From positions 1 through 64,000 of the forward strand of contig JBAQMZ010000041.1 in NCBI GenBank assembly GCA_049303315.1: a stretch of 64,000 bases of DNA. The letters run 5' to 3'. Below the pieces are notes generated by a model, which saw only the letters and a list, made by a program, of their open reading frames with translations, made no database searches and was not told the DNA's origin. A program made the translations under genes and the position numbers. Positions 1-8,249 of the stretch are shown one piece after another. The DNA comes from Methanoperedens sp049303315 (GTDB lineage: Archaea; Halobacteriota; Methanosarcinia; Methanosarcinales; Methanoperedenaceae). Every line of letters begins with the position of its first letter. Position 1 is the stretch's first letter.

Positions 1-2
1 TG

Positions 3-104
3 AGGAGAAAACAGGAAGCTTTTGCCAGAGTGTGTGATTATAACCTTAAAAGGCGGTGTTATCTAAAGTATCTGGAGGGAATTCCTCTTAAAGTTGGAGG
101 ATAA
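3..104 (+). CDS. C-terminal end of an unidentified protein (partial)
   Basis: An open frame enters from the left edge of the window and ends at TAA 102-104. The 33 visible residues are rich in Arg, Lys and aromatic residues and end in a short Gly-Gly tail (sequence end PLKVGG). Only the C-terminus is present, so no family can be named. It could also be a chance open frame. Confidence 0.35.
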   Translation, partial: RRKQEAFARVCDYNLKRRCYLKYLEGIPLKVGG

Positions 105-111
105 CGAGGAA

Positions 112-618
112 TTATGTCCCAAAGCCCATTGGTAGATTACTCTTATATAATTCAGAGGCATTATAATTCTCATTTTCCAAAATCACAATATGTAGATTTA
201 TAAGATCTTTAAAATCGGAAATATCGATATCGATAATTTGTTTATTAGTTGTTCTAACATTTTTTAAATGGTATTTTTCTATGTAACTTTTAAAAATAAC
301 GCCTGAATGAATTTGTTTCATCCCTTTAAAATTACCTAATTTTTGGTCGAAATTAGGATGACCAAACTTACATATTGTTTTGCCATCATCCTTTGTATGC
401 ATTGTCCCTGAACCATGAAATGATGTTTTCATATGTTTTTGCTCAATAATACAAGAGCCAAAATATATATTAATCTGTGAATTTAATAATTGATGGTTAA
501 TCCAATAAATGGGGTAAATTTTTCCATTCAATGACACTCTTATTAAGAATTTTTCTTCTGTTTTCATTAATCTGTTGCGGAAAATATAATACATTAGCTT
601 CTTCACATATCGTTTCAT
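112..618 (-). CDS. Hypothetical protein, last gene of cyclase-like cluster
   Basis: This encodes a 168-residue protein of unknown function. The ATG at 618 lies 8 bases after the stop of the cyclase-like gene; an in-frame TTG at 633 would overlap that gene instead. The N-terminus is strongly basic (KRYVKK, RNRLMK) with an aromatic/hydrophobic stretch. The middle is rich in Gly, His and Lys, with no cysteine pair or nucleotide motif that I recognise, and no convincing membrane span. The gene is AT-rich like its two upstream partners and unlike the carbonic anhydrase gene next door. Being downstream and almost contiguous suggests co-transcription with the cyclase-like gene. It could be an effector or accessory protein, but that is a guess from position only. 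Confidence 0.6.
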   Translation of the reverse strand: MKRYVKKLMYYIFRNRLMKTEEKFLIRVSLNGKIYPIYWINHQLLNSQINIYFGSCIIEQKHMKTSFHGSGTMHTKDDGKTICKFGHPNFDQKLGNFKGMKQIHSGVIFKSYIEKYHLKNVRTTNKQIIDIDISDFKDLINLHIVILENENYNASELYKSNLPMGFGT

Positions 619-626
619 CGACTCGA

Positions 627-1289
627 TTACCAAACATCGATATCTCCAGTTCGATCTCGATGAATAAAATAATTCATATGCTCCTTAGTCGTCTCTAGAT
701 AAATTATCTTCTCAACATCAAGCCCATGTGTTCTCTTATCGATTTCATTTTTCAGCTCTTCGGATTTTCCTTTTTCCCACCAGGGGACTATATATGCTTT
801 GAATTCTTTTGATAATTTAGGAATTTTAAAAATAATCGAATCAAAAAAATTGATTTTTGCATTAATTTTGCATACAAGAAGCAAAGTATGACCTTTTACA
901 TGATATTTATCAGCAAAGGTTGCAAGAACCAAACCTGAACCAATTGTAAATGAGGATTTACTATGCAAATTGGGTATATGAGTGAAGTCTCCGATACCTA
1001 TTGTTCCTCTAAGATGTATTCCTTGATAAAAAGCATCACTGAAAAGAGTTTTGGAAAAAGATAGAGCATCTTTAATTTCCTTAAATCCAACTACAACGGA
1101 ATCGCTAAATGGATGAAAAGATATCTTAGATTTTTCATAGCTAGTAACAAGCTTCATAACTATTTCACCAAAATTTTTAAGTTCGTCTTCAGCTTGTTTT
1201 GGTTGGCTTAATGTGAGTTTTGAAAAACCCAGAATATCAGCTACAAGCACATTATTACATATAAAACGGTCAATATCATTAGTCGTCAT
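627..1289 (-). CDS. Class III nucleotidyl cyclase-like protein
   Basis: This 220-residue protein reads like a stand-alone class III adenylate/guanylate cyclase catalytic domain. Near the N-terminus, VADILGFSKL matches the family's first metal-binding Asp block (canonical FADIRGFT). About 50 residues later, PFSDSVVVGF matches the second Asp block, with SD in place of GD. Then LRGTIGIGDF and GSGLVLATFAD follow the canonical order (GI.tG, then G..V..A). Both metal Asp residues are therefore present, so catalysis is possible. The ATG at 1289 has GGTG upstream; a GTG at 1301 overlaps the preceding stop. The AT-rich three-gene context fits a signalling or defence cassette such as the pyrimidine-cyclase (Pycsar) systems, but no Pycsar-type transmembrane effector is seen. 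The product nucleotide cannot be told from sequence. Confidence 0.6.
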   Translation of the reverse strand: MTTNDIDRFICNNVLVADILGFSKLTLSQPKQAEDELKNFGEIVMKLVTSYEKSKISFHPFSDSVVVGFKEIKDALSFSKTLFSDAFYQGIHLRGTIGIGDFTHIPNLHSKSSFTIGSGLVLATFADKYHVKGHTLLLVCKINAKINFFDSIIFKIPKLSKEFKAYIVPWWEKGKSEELKNEIDKRTHGLDVEKIIYLETTKEHMNYFIHRDRTGDIDVW

Positions 1290-1300
1290 TTCAAGCACCA

Positions 1301-1567
1301 CTATCTAATTCTTCGAACTGCATTTTTATAAATTACTTTACTTTGTAATTCTTTAAAAAATATATAAACATTCCCGCAATTCATTTTCATAAAAATTAAT
1401 CCCTCATATCGGTCAATTATTTTGTATGAGCCATTTTGATTCAATTCGTATTGATAATTATATACAATACCATCAAAGCTATCATTAGGATTGCCCTCCG
1501 CCCTAAATGGAGCACACAAAAGCGATTGTGCACCTGCCCCGCCAAAACATTCAATTTCTAAGGTCAT
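1301..1567 (-). CDS. Small hypothetical protein, first gene of cyclase-like cluster
   Basis: An 88-residue protein of unknown function. The internal ATG at 1567 is chosen because longer versions would run into the oppositely oriented carbonic anhydrase gene. The N-terminal part contains a Gly/Ala/Cys-rich stretch (FGGAGAQSLLCAPF); the rest is a likely beta-rich domain with several Tyr and Asn. Its stop codon shares a base with an alternative GTG start of the cyclase-like gene, so the genes are probably co-transcribed. I recognise no domain. The start, and whether the gene is intact, are uncertain because the reading frame stays open upstream. Confidence 0.45.
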   Translation of the reverse strand: MTLEIECFGGAGAQSLLCAPFRAEGNPNDSFDGIVYNYQYELNQNGSYKIIDRYEGLIFMKMNCGNVYIFFKELQSKVIYKNAVRRIR

Positions 1568-1665
1568 TTCAATTTGCCAAATTGAAACGCTCTCGAATTT
1601 GAATAACCTATTTATGCGACAAAATCCTTCTATGATTGGGAGGTTGCAGAAGGGCAAAAGAAAAT

Positions 1666-2178
1666 ATGTTATATTCATTTGATGGTAAAAAACCCGTAAT
1701 AGCCAAAAATACATTCATAGCAGATACAGCCTGCATTATCGGGGACGTTTCAATCGGGGAAGGCTCAAGTGTCTGGTTCAACTCAGTCATCCGTGGTGAC
1801 AGGGCAAAAATCCGCATTGGCAAAGGCTGTAATATCCAGGATAATGCTGTTATTCATTCGGATGACAGGAATGTGGATATAGGCGATGGGGTGAGCATGG
1901 GGCACGGGTGCGTCATGCACGGCTGTCTCGTTAAAAACAATGTGCTCATCGGCATGAATGCTACCATACTGCACGGCGCCGAAATCGGGGAATATGCTAT
2001 CGTGGGCGCGGGGGCATTAGTGCCGCCCGGTCATAAAATCCCGGCAAAAAGCGTAGTTATGGGAGTGCCGTGCAAAGAGGTTCGGTCAACGACTGATGAT
2101 GATATTCTGCTCATAAAAAATACCCTGAAGAATTATAAGAATTTGACTGAGAAATACTTGATGCTGAAAGGCAACTGA
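1666..2178 (+). CDS. Gamma-class carbonic anhydrase family protein (CamH-like)
   Basis: A 170-residue left-handed beta-helix protein built from hexapeptide repeats (IGEGSS, IGKGCN, IGDGVS, IGEYAI). The three zinc/iron-ligand histidines of the gamma carbonic anhydrases are in place: H64 (AVIH) and H80 and H85 (GHGCVMHG). The conserved VIRGD segment (R43, D45) is also present. The acidic loop of the Cam subclass is absent, which places it with the CamH/YrdA-like subclass, expected to hydrate CO2 or be a related acyltransferase-fold protein. The ATG at 1666 gives the usual N-terminus; the frame is open 30 bases further but has no better start. The stop overlaps the next gene's ATG by position (TGATATG), implying coupling to the S-adenosylmethionine synthetase paralogue downstream. 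Confidence 0.85.
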   Translation: MLYSFDGKKPVIAKNTFIADTACIIGDVSIGEGSSVWFNSVIRGDRAKIRIGKGCNIQDNAVIHSDDRNVDIGDGVSMGHGCVMHGCLVKNNVLIGMNATILHGAEIGEYAIVGAGALVPPGHKIPAKSVVMGVPCKEVRSTTDDDILLIKNTLKNYKNLTEKYLMLKGN

Positions 2179-2179
2179 T

Positions 2180-3379
2180 ATGCGAAACATCGAAATAGAA
2201 GAACTCGGCGCAACGCCGATAACGGAACGGAAAGTCGAAGTGGTTGAACGAAAAGGACTCGGGCATCCCGATTTTATCTGCGATTCCATAATGAACCAGG
2301 TATCAATCGAACTCTGCAAGGAATACATGGAAAGATTTGGCGCCATCATGCACCACAATATCGATAAGGGGATGCTGGTGGCGGGGGAGGTAAAAACCAA
2401 ATTCGGAGGCGGCGTAATCCTGAAGCCGATGCGCCTGATTTTCGGGGACAGGGCAACGTTTGAAGTGGAAGGCGAATACGTTGATGTTAATACTATTGCA
2501 ATAGATGCTGCAAAACAATGGCTGAAGGACAACCTGAGGTTTGTGAATTCGGATTCTGTCCAGTACCAGGTCGAGCTTGCCCATGGTTCGGCAGAGCTCA
2601 CTGATATTTTCAAAAGGAAAGGCGCGATACTCGGGGCAAACGATACTTCGGCAGCGGTCGGATATGCTCCGATGACGCCGACTGAGACAATTGTTCTTGA
2701 AACTGAGCGGTTTTTGAATTCACCGGATTTTAAGAAACGATTTCCCGAATCGGGCGAGGATATTAAAGTCATGGGTCTTCGCGAAAAGAACGAGCTTCAT
2801 TTAACCATCGCCGACCCTCTCATTGACAGGTTCATCGAATCCGAGGGCGGGTATTTCAGGAAAAAAGATGAACTTCTTGAGGAGATAAAGACCTACGCTG
2901 CTGAAAGGACAGACCTTGAAACATCAGTTTATCTTAATACTCTTGACAGAGAGGGGCGGGGCATGGGCGGGATTTATCTTACAGTTACAGGCACCTCTGC
3001 CGAGGATGCCGACTCAGGCCAGGTGGGGCGCGGGAACCGCGTGAACGGCATCATTCCGCTTAACCGTCCCGTAAGCAGCGAAGCGGCTGCGGGTAAAAAC
3101 CCGGTGAGCCATGTGGGGAAGATATACAATGTGCTCAGTCACAGGATTGCCAGCGAGATTTACACAAATGTGCCTGATATCAGGGAAGTATATGTGTGGC
3201 TCCTGAGCCAGATTGGGGAGCCGATAGACCAGCCCAAGATTGCGGCTGCGCAGGTTATTATGGAAAGGGGAACGCTTGAGAGCGTTGAGAAAGAAATAAA
3301 TGAGGTTATCGACGGGGAGCTTGCTAACATACAGGAGTTCTGCATGGAGCTGGCGTACGGGAAGATTCCGGTGTGCTAG
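2180..3379 (+). CDS. Divergent archaeal S-adenosylmethionine synthetase paralogue
   Basis: This 399-residue protein aligns along its whole length with archaeal methionine adenosyltransferase, which makes S-adenosylmethionine from ATP and methionine (EC 2.5.1.6). It keeps VERKGLGHPD near residue 25, KVMGLREK, VTGTSAE, VGRGNRVNG and GKNPVSHVGK. It departs from the canonical form in several conserved blocks: GHPDFICDS for GHPDS.CDG, HHNIDKGMLVAGE for HHNTDQVE, TSAEDADSGQ for TSAEMGDDGS, and IPLNRPVSSEAA for TPNRPMSMEA. The canonical gene is also in this window at 31452-32648, so this is a second, diverged copy. It begins one base after the stop of the carbonic anhydrase gene. It may be a functional isozyme or have a changed substrate; the sequence does not decide. 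Confidence 0.85.
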   Translation: MRNIEIEELGATPITERKVEVVERKGLGHPDFICDSIMNQVSIELCKEYMERFGAIMHHNIDKGMLVAGEVKTKFGGGVILKPMRLIFGDRATFEVEGEYVDVNTIAIDAAKQWLKDNLRFVNSDSVQYQVELAHGSAELTDIFKRKGAILGANDTSAAVGYAPMTPTETIVLETERFLNSPDFKKRFPESGEDIKVMGLREKNELHLTIADPLIDRFIESEGGYFRKKDELLEEIKTYAAERTDLETSVYLNTLDREGRGMGGIYLTVTGTSAEDADSGQVGRGNRVNGIIPLNRPVSSEAAAGKNPVSHVGKIYNVLSHRIASEIYTNVPDIREVYVWLLSQIGEPIDQPKIAAAQVIMERGTLESVEKEINEVIDGELANIQEFCMELAYGKIPVC

Positions 3380-3385
3380 ACCATT

Positions 3386-4519
3386 TTATTTTTTATACCT
3401 CTCACCACTTCCATAATAAATCTCATCCTGCTCACGCAAGACACTTTCTAATTGTTTTAATCCTATTTTTCTAAAATTTCCAAGTTTTATCATAAACTCA
3501 GAAAAGTTCTTAAACTCAATATACCAAATATTTTTGCATCCTTTGGTATATTCTTCTGAAAACTTTGCAGTTACAGGATATACTAATTGTATTTCCGGGT
3601 ACATTTGTTTAAAAAATAAAACCCCCAATGTTTGAAGTTTGCTACCTGTTGGGGCAATAATGCATTTATGTGTATATTTATATTGAGAATTAATATATAT
3701 CTCATTTAGGACTTCGATTGTTTGTATATAGTCAAAGGTACTGGATTCCTTTTCATCTATGCGAATTATTGGAACAAAATCACTATATATTTTTTTATTT
3801 ATCCAGCGTATGGCCTCCAGTCTCCATTGGTTATGTTCTTCTCTTGGAATTCCATCAATTTTAAATAAATATTGGGGAGTGATTTCATTCAATAATGCAT
3901 ACATCTCTTTATAATTAAAAGTGGGAAAAGCAATTATCAATAATGGATACCCTTGCATTGAAATACTAGATAACTCTGTCGTAGTGACAATTTTATAAAC
4001 ATTAGTAGTTAGAAATGAAGGGGATTCTTCTGGAAGTTTTTCTTTTAGAGATTTATAATCTTTTTGTTGAGGAAAATAGATTTTTGCTTCAGAATATATG
4101 ATATAAATATTGCCAGGATAATCTCTAAGTCCATAAAGCAATATTACTATTAAAAATTTTGACATTCCAGAAATATCAATGATCACATTTTCTGCTGAAC
4201 TGATTAGTGTTTCTATCTTCTTTATAGAAAAATCTTCAGGATTATGGCGATCATAAATCATCCATTCTAATTTGCTTTCATTGGTTGCCTTGATTGCTAT
4301 TTTTTCAAATTCATCGACTTTATTTTTTTCATCGAAAGGCTCATATTTTATCCCAATGATTCTATTGAATTTCAAATTATTTTTGTTGCATTCTTCAAGA
4401 AATGCAAAACATCTATCCTCAAATCCAGCGACTCCTATATAGATAGAATCTTTGGGGATTAATGAAATATCAAAAGATTTTATTTTTGGAAAAAAATTCG
4501 AAATAAGTAATTCATTCAT
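3386..4519 (-). CDS. Two-lobed Rossmann-fold (CARF-like) protein of candidate defence operon
   Basis: A 377-residue protein with two alpha/beta halves of similar plan. In each half a hydrophobic strand leads into a Ser/Thr-Gly turn followed by Lys and a helix: VIIDISGMSKFLIVILLYGL near residue 120, and CIIAPTGSKLQTLGVLFF near residue 295. This resembles the ligand-binding turn of CARF/SAVED-type sensor domains, though that is pattern likeness only. No nuclease motif is evident. It is the third gene of an overlapping operon; its ATG at 4519 lies 8 bases inside the end of the kinase-ATPase gene. It has strong AT-bias. A plausible role is the sensor or effector of the system headed by the methyltransferase. 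It could alternatively be a restriction-type nuclease of unknown fold. Confidence 0.65.
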   Translation of the reverse strand: MNELLISNFFPKIKSFDISLIPKDSIYIGVAGFEDRCFAFLEECNKNNLKFNRIIGIKYEPFDEKNKVDEFEKIAIKATNESKLEWMIYDRHNPEDFSIKKIETLISSAENVIIDISGMSKFLIVILLYGLRDYPGNIYIIYSEAKIYFPQQKDYKSLKEKLPEESPSFLTTNVYKIVTTTELSSISMQGYPLLIIAFPTFNYKEMYALLNEITPQYLFKIDGIPREEHNQWRLEAIRWINKKIYSDFVPIIRIDEKESSTFDYIQTIEVLNEIYINSQYKYTHKCIIAPTGSKLQTLGVLFFKQMYPEIQLVYPVTAKFSEEYTKGCKNIWYIEFKNFSEFMIKLGNFRKIGLKQLESVLREQDEIYYGSGERYKK

Positions 4520-7079
4520 CAGTAATCCTCATTTGCTTGTTATCGAGTAAAAATTTTGCTTTTTTTGCCATTTTTTTTATAGTAGGCATGTCTTCACATA
4601 TTTCGGGTTTGTTCAATAGTAATAAGAATTCATCCTCCTCTAAGCGTATGGAATCCCTTTTATTTGGAGTCAACTTAAAAGTAGGTATCAAAATCCGGCG
4701 AAGATAAAGTCTATCTACGACATTACCCCTCTGACTCTTGCCTCTTATATCTCTAAGGAATATTCCATATTTGATAAGGTTTTCATATATCTTTTTTGAA
4801 ACATCATCTAATTCTGGTGCTTTTTGCATTTCAATCCTAAATGCCTGATGAGGTGGGTTTCCCTCTAAGTTTTTAGAATTTTCATTTAATAGATACCAAT
4901 GAGCTATGCGACCAAAAGCTTCAACAATTTTCTTAAGTTTTGGGCCATATTGATCCTCTGGAATTGCTCCTATTTTCTGAAGAAACTCATTTCCTGCTTC
5001 TCTTATGGCTTTATCCTGTAGATGGGTAGCTTTGATAGTATCATCTTCTCGATAGCTCAACGGAATTATTACTCCATTCGGGTCTGAAAAATTATCTGGC
5101 CCTACCATTTCAAACATTTTTTTAATTAGTTCTAAAATGTTTGCTATATCTCCTGAACATAAATCAACAACTGTTGCCCACCCATAATACAAAATTCTTC
5201 TTTTTTTGCCACTTGGTTTTTCATTTCGAATTTGGCGGGCAAGTTCATTATACGACTTGTATGGATTAGCTCCTAAAATCAATCGAATATCATGATATTT
5301 AGTATCTATTTTTTCTGAATTTTTCAGCCTATTATTGATGACTTCTGAAATGAAGTTTTCAATTATAGAATAATCTTCTTTAAGGAAATAATCGCCTAAA
5401 TCAACTACAACATATTCTCTATTTTCAATCATCATTTTATTTTTGGAATTAAACGGGTAAAAAGTGACAATACTTTCAGTTGATATCTTAAAGAAATGTT
5501 CAGAACCTTCGCTGGGGAATAAAATAAAATCATTCAAAGTTTCTTGTAATTGCTGTGATACAGTTGGTAGAGAATAATCATCCAATAGATAATATATTGG
5601 CTTATCTGTGAAGAGCTTTAGATTTTTCTGCAAAAAAGAAGTCATCTCTTTTATGAAATCCATTGGTATGAAATCTGGTTTAATAGCGCCCTTTTTTCTG
5701 TCAAACCAATCCCTTAAAGCTTTTTTCTCTCCCACTATAAAAGACATTAAATTCCTGAGAATGTTTGACCCTTCGGGAGGATAGGTATATGTATCTAAAT
5801 ATTTTTTAATAAAAAATTGAAACTCTTTCGCTTCATTGTCATCAATCAAACTTCCAAATTTTTTGGAATCAGAAGCAATGAACAATAAATCTATTATTTC
5901 ATACAAAATAGATAAATTGAAATAATGTATTATTGCCAGTCTTTTCTCATCACTCAATTGTGACCTTAGATAAGGAAATGCAAAATATAGGTCGTAGGAA
6001 TGATAATAAATCCCTATAAAATTATCAGAAATCCCTTTTTTATTTCCTGCCATTAGTTGGGTTTTTAAACTCAAGTTCCTAAAAATTGTAGTTTTTCCGC
6101 AACCTCTTGGACCAGTCAAAATAGTATTGTTCCTTCTAAGTAGATCATCATATCCGGGAAAATTCTGAGAATATAATAATTGAAGTAATTCAAATGAATT
6201 TCCTATTTGTTCGCATCTAAGATAATCGAAAGGATGACTCAATTTATTAGATTTTATTACCGCTATTGAGTTGTATTCGTTTGGAATCTGTGTCAAAATA
6301 TCTATTAATTTATGAGGATTTTGGACAAAAGTACCCTCGGTAGGATTTTTTTCCAAGAGCTTCTTTTGAATAAATTCAATGAACTTATCATAAAGAAAAA
6401 GAGCCTTCCCATCGCTCAAATCAGATGGGTCTATTAATTCTAACAGGTTATGTAATATACGCGCCAATTCTCTGTAGTCATCTTTGGGCTTTAATTTATC
6501 ATGCGAACCTCCTATTCCAAAATCTGTTATCTTGATTCTTGGAATTTCAGGATTACTCATTCTCTTATCAAAGTAAATTAAAATGTTTCCTTCATGCAGG
6601 TCATTATGCGAAATGCCTTCTTCTTTCATTGCACGAAACGCTTGAAGTAATTGATCAGTAATGTTCAATATAACCTCAAGTGTCATTGCTTTTGGATTTT
6701 TTCGTATAAAATCTCTCAGATTATCTCCATTTATATACTCCCATAAAATACAAGCAAAAGACTCACCGTCAAATATTTCGTAAGGTTCATTATCATGGGG
6801 TTTATGATCATGGTATTGAGCAACTTGAGCTATTCCTTCTAATTTTGCAACTTTAATGAATTCAATTTGCCAGTTCTGCCTTAATTTTTTCTTAGGAATA
6901 ATTTTTACTGCCCTATAATGATTAATATCTTTATTATAAGCCTTATAAACAACTCCAACTTTTCCATGTCCGATCTCTTCAATTAATTCGTAGTTGAAAA
7001 TTTTTCTCCCTTTTAATTGATTAAACGGCGGAAGAGTTGAATTTCTCAATTCCCCACCTTCCTCAACACAATGATCCAT
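4512..7079 (-). CDS. Ser/Thr protein kinase fused to AAA/ORC-like P-loop ATPase
   Basis: An 855-residue fusion. Residues about 28-270 are a Hanks-type kinase: glycine loop IGHGKVGVVYKA, catalytic Lys59 in YRAVKI, catalytic loop HNDLHEGN (158-165; HND replaces HRD, Asp160 kept) and DFG at 186-188. All key residues are present, so it should be active. Residues about 300-520 are a P-loop ATPase with Walker A GPRGCGKT (323-330) and Walker B YYLLDDYS (Asp500, Asp501), of the ORC/STAND-like sort. The C-terminal third is helical with no recognised domain. The gene overlaps the methyltransferase gene by 34 bases upstream and the Rossmann-protein gene by 8 bases downstream. Kinase-plus-methyltransferase-plus-ATPase sets occur in phage-defence systems (Pgl/BREX, MADS); this arrangement is not one I can name. 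Confidence 0.85.
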   Translation of the reverse strand: MDHCVEEGGELRNSTLPPFNQLKGRKIFNYELIEEIGHGKVGVVYKAYNKDINHYRAVKIIPKKKLRQNWQIEFIKVAKLEGIAQVAQYHDHKPHDNEPYEIFDGESFACILWEYINGDNLRDFIRKNPKAMTLEVILNITDQLLQAFRAMKEEGISHNDLHEGNILIYFDKRMSNPEIPRIKITDFGIGGSHDKLKPKDDYRELARILHNLLELIDPSDLSDGKALFLYDKFIEFIQKKLLEKNPTEGTFVQNPHKLIDILTQIPNEYNSIAVIKSNKLSHPFDYLRCEQIGNSFELLQLLYSQNFPGYDDLLRRNNTILTGPRGCGKTTIFRNLSLKTQLMAGNKKGISDNFIGIYYHSYDLYFAFPYLRSQLSDEKRLAIIHYFNLSILYEIIDLLFIASDSKKFGSLIDDNEAKEFQFFIKKYLDTYTYPPEGSNILRNLMSFIVGEKKALRDWFDRKKGAIKPDFIPMDFIKEMTSFLQKNLKLFTDKPIYYLLDDYSLPTVSQQLQETLNDFILFPSEGSEHFFKISTESIVTFYPFNSKNKMMIENREYVVVDLGDYFLKEDYSIIENFISEVINNRLKNSEKIDTKYHDIRLILGANPYKSYNELARQIRNEKPSGKKRRILYYGWATVVDLCSGDIANILELIKKMFEMVGPDNFSDPNGVIIPLSYREDDTIKATHLQDKAIREAGNEFLQKIGAIPEDQYGPKLKKIVEAFGRIAHWYLLNENSKNLEGNPPHQAFRIEMQKAPELDDVSKKIYENLIKYGIFLRDIRGKSQRGNVVDRLYLRRILIPTFKLTPNKRDSIRLEEDEFLLLLNKPEICEDMPTIKKMAKKAKFLLDNKQMRITDE

Positions 7080-8203
7080 TCATTTTTTGTACAAGCCCCT
7101 TCTTTTCTAGCCCTTCTAAAAGTAGGTACTTCGTCTCGGACGAAACCCTCACAATCAAAGGAACCCAAGCTATTTGCGATATCAATGACTGCTAATGCTG
7201 TATTAATAGATTTCTTGGATTTATTCACATCCCCAAGAACAAACACACAATAAGAATTCATCTTTAATGCTGGATATAAATTCTTCATTACAGTTTTCAT
7301 TAAATTTTTAAAATCTTCAATGTTACGTGGACTTTTTGTGTCATATTTTTTATAATCTCTTTCCCCCAAGAACCATAATCTCAACCTATTGTCTCTGGCA
7401 TAATCTAAGGCATTCATGTAAGGTGGGCTTGATATTATAGCATCAATACTATTATCTGGCAGAACCAGTTCCTCAGCATCTTTTTGATAACATGTCCTCC
7501 GCAGAGTATTATCAAATAGAGGGAGTCGCCTATAGACCCTTTGTATTTTTTTTATAAGCCTTGACTCTACATCTCTGTATGAATACATCTCAGGATACTC
7601 TTCTGGAGGATATTTCTTTGTCCTCAAATATGGCACTAAATGGCTTGCAGGATAAGATAAAAAACCAGGACGCTGATGATGTAAAATCCCCAAGAGACAT
7701 GCAAGTAGAAAATCTTCATTATTTTCCCGCAATAATTGACTGAGGGAGATTATCTCTTTCAGTGTATCTTGGTGATAGAATTTCTTTATCCAATCTGGCA
7801 CTTCCTCCAAATCAATCTCTTTACTTTGTTTTTTAGTCATAGAAATATAATATTTAGCGTCTTTAATCGCTTCATCTAACGAATCGGGAGGAAACATCTT
7901 TGCTTTGATTAAGGTAATTGCATAAGGGTTAATGTCATTTGCAATTGCCTGTCTTCCGGCAATCAATGACTCTAGAATTACAGTTCCTGAACCTGCAAAT
8001 GGGTCTAAAACGATATCATCTGGCTTAGTGTAAGTTGTAATCAATTTTCTAGCAAAAGTGGACTTAATTTTGCCTATATACGGAGAAAGCTGATGTAGAG
8101 TACTTTCCACAGCTAGACAACTACCTGACCAATCCGCTGGATTCAGCTTTAAAATTTTGTTATCTACAGTGACTACTGCTTCGCCTGTTAGTTGCACCAT
8201 CAT
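7046..8203 (-). CDS. DNA methyltransferase (SPPY type), first gene of candidate defence operon
   Basis: A 385-residue amino-group DNA methyltransferase. The AdoMet-binding motif I is DPFAGSGTV (about residues 67-75) followed by an acidic strand end (ANDINPYA), and the catalytic motif IV is SSPPYMNALDY (about 258-268). Motif order I then IV, with roughly 190 residues between, resembles the alpha-type order. SPPY is typical of N4-cytosine or N6-adenine modification. Of several in-frame starts the ATG at 8203 is taken; ATG 8200 is equally possible. No restriction endonuclease is recognisable beside it; instead a kinase-ATPase overlaps its 3' end. It probably marks self DNA for the system. Confidence 0.85.
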   Translation of the reverse strand: MMVQLTGEAVVTVDNKILKLNPADWSGSCLAVESTLHQLSPYIGKIKSTFARKLITTYTKPDDIVLDPFAGSGTVILESLIAGRQAIANDINPYAITLIKAKMFPPDSLDEAIKDAKYYISMTKKQSKEIDLEEVPDWIKKFYHQDTLKEIISLSQLLRENNEDFLLACLLGILHHQRPGFLSYPASHLVPYLRTKKYPPEEYPEMYSYRDVESRLIKKIQRVYRRLPLFDNTLRRTCYQKDAEELVLPDNSIDAIISSPPYMNALDYARDNRLRLWFLGERDYKKYDTKSPRNIEDFKNLMKTVMKNLYPALKMNSYCVFVLGDVNKSKKSINTALAVIDIANSLGSFDCEGFVRDEVPTFRRARKEGACTKNEWIIVLRKVGN

Positions 8204-8249
8204 CACCCACAAATGCGCTTTTATAGTTTAAATATATTATTGAATATTT

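Noticed and set aside
114..203. Short plus-strand open frame beginning ATGTCCCAAAGC behind a GGAGG-like sequence
   Set aside because: It has only 29 codons, overlaps the end of the minus-strand hypothetical gene and shows no conserved features.
2086..2772. 228-residue minus-strand open frame inside the diverged S-adenosylmethionine synthetase
   Set aside because: It is antisense to a well-supported gene and has no recognisable features.
7046..8203. Ordinary type II restriction-modification methyltransferase
   Set aside because: No restriction enzyme is recognisable nearby and the gene overlaps a kinase-ATPase gene; kept as part of a candidate defence operon, although an unrecognised nuclease in the third protein cannot be excluded.
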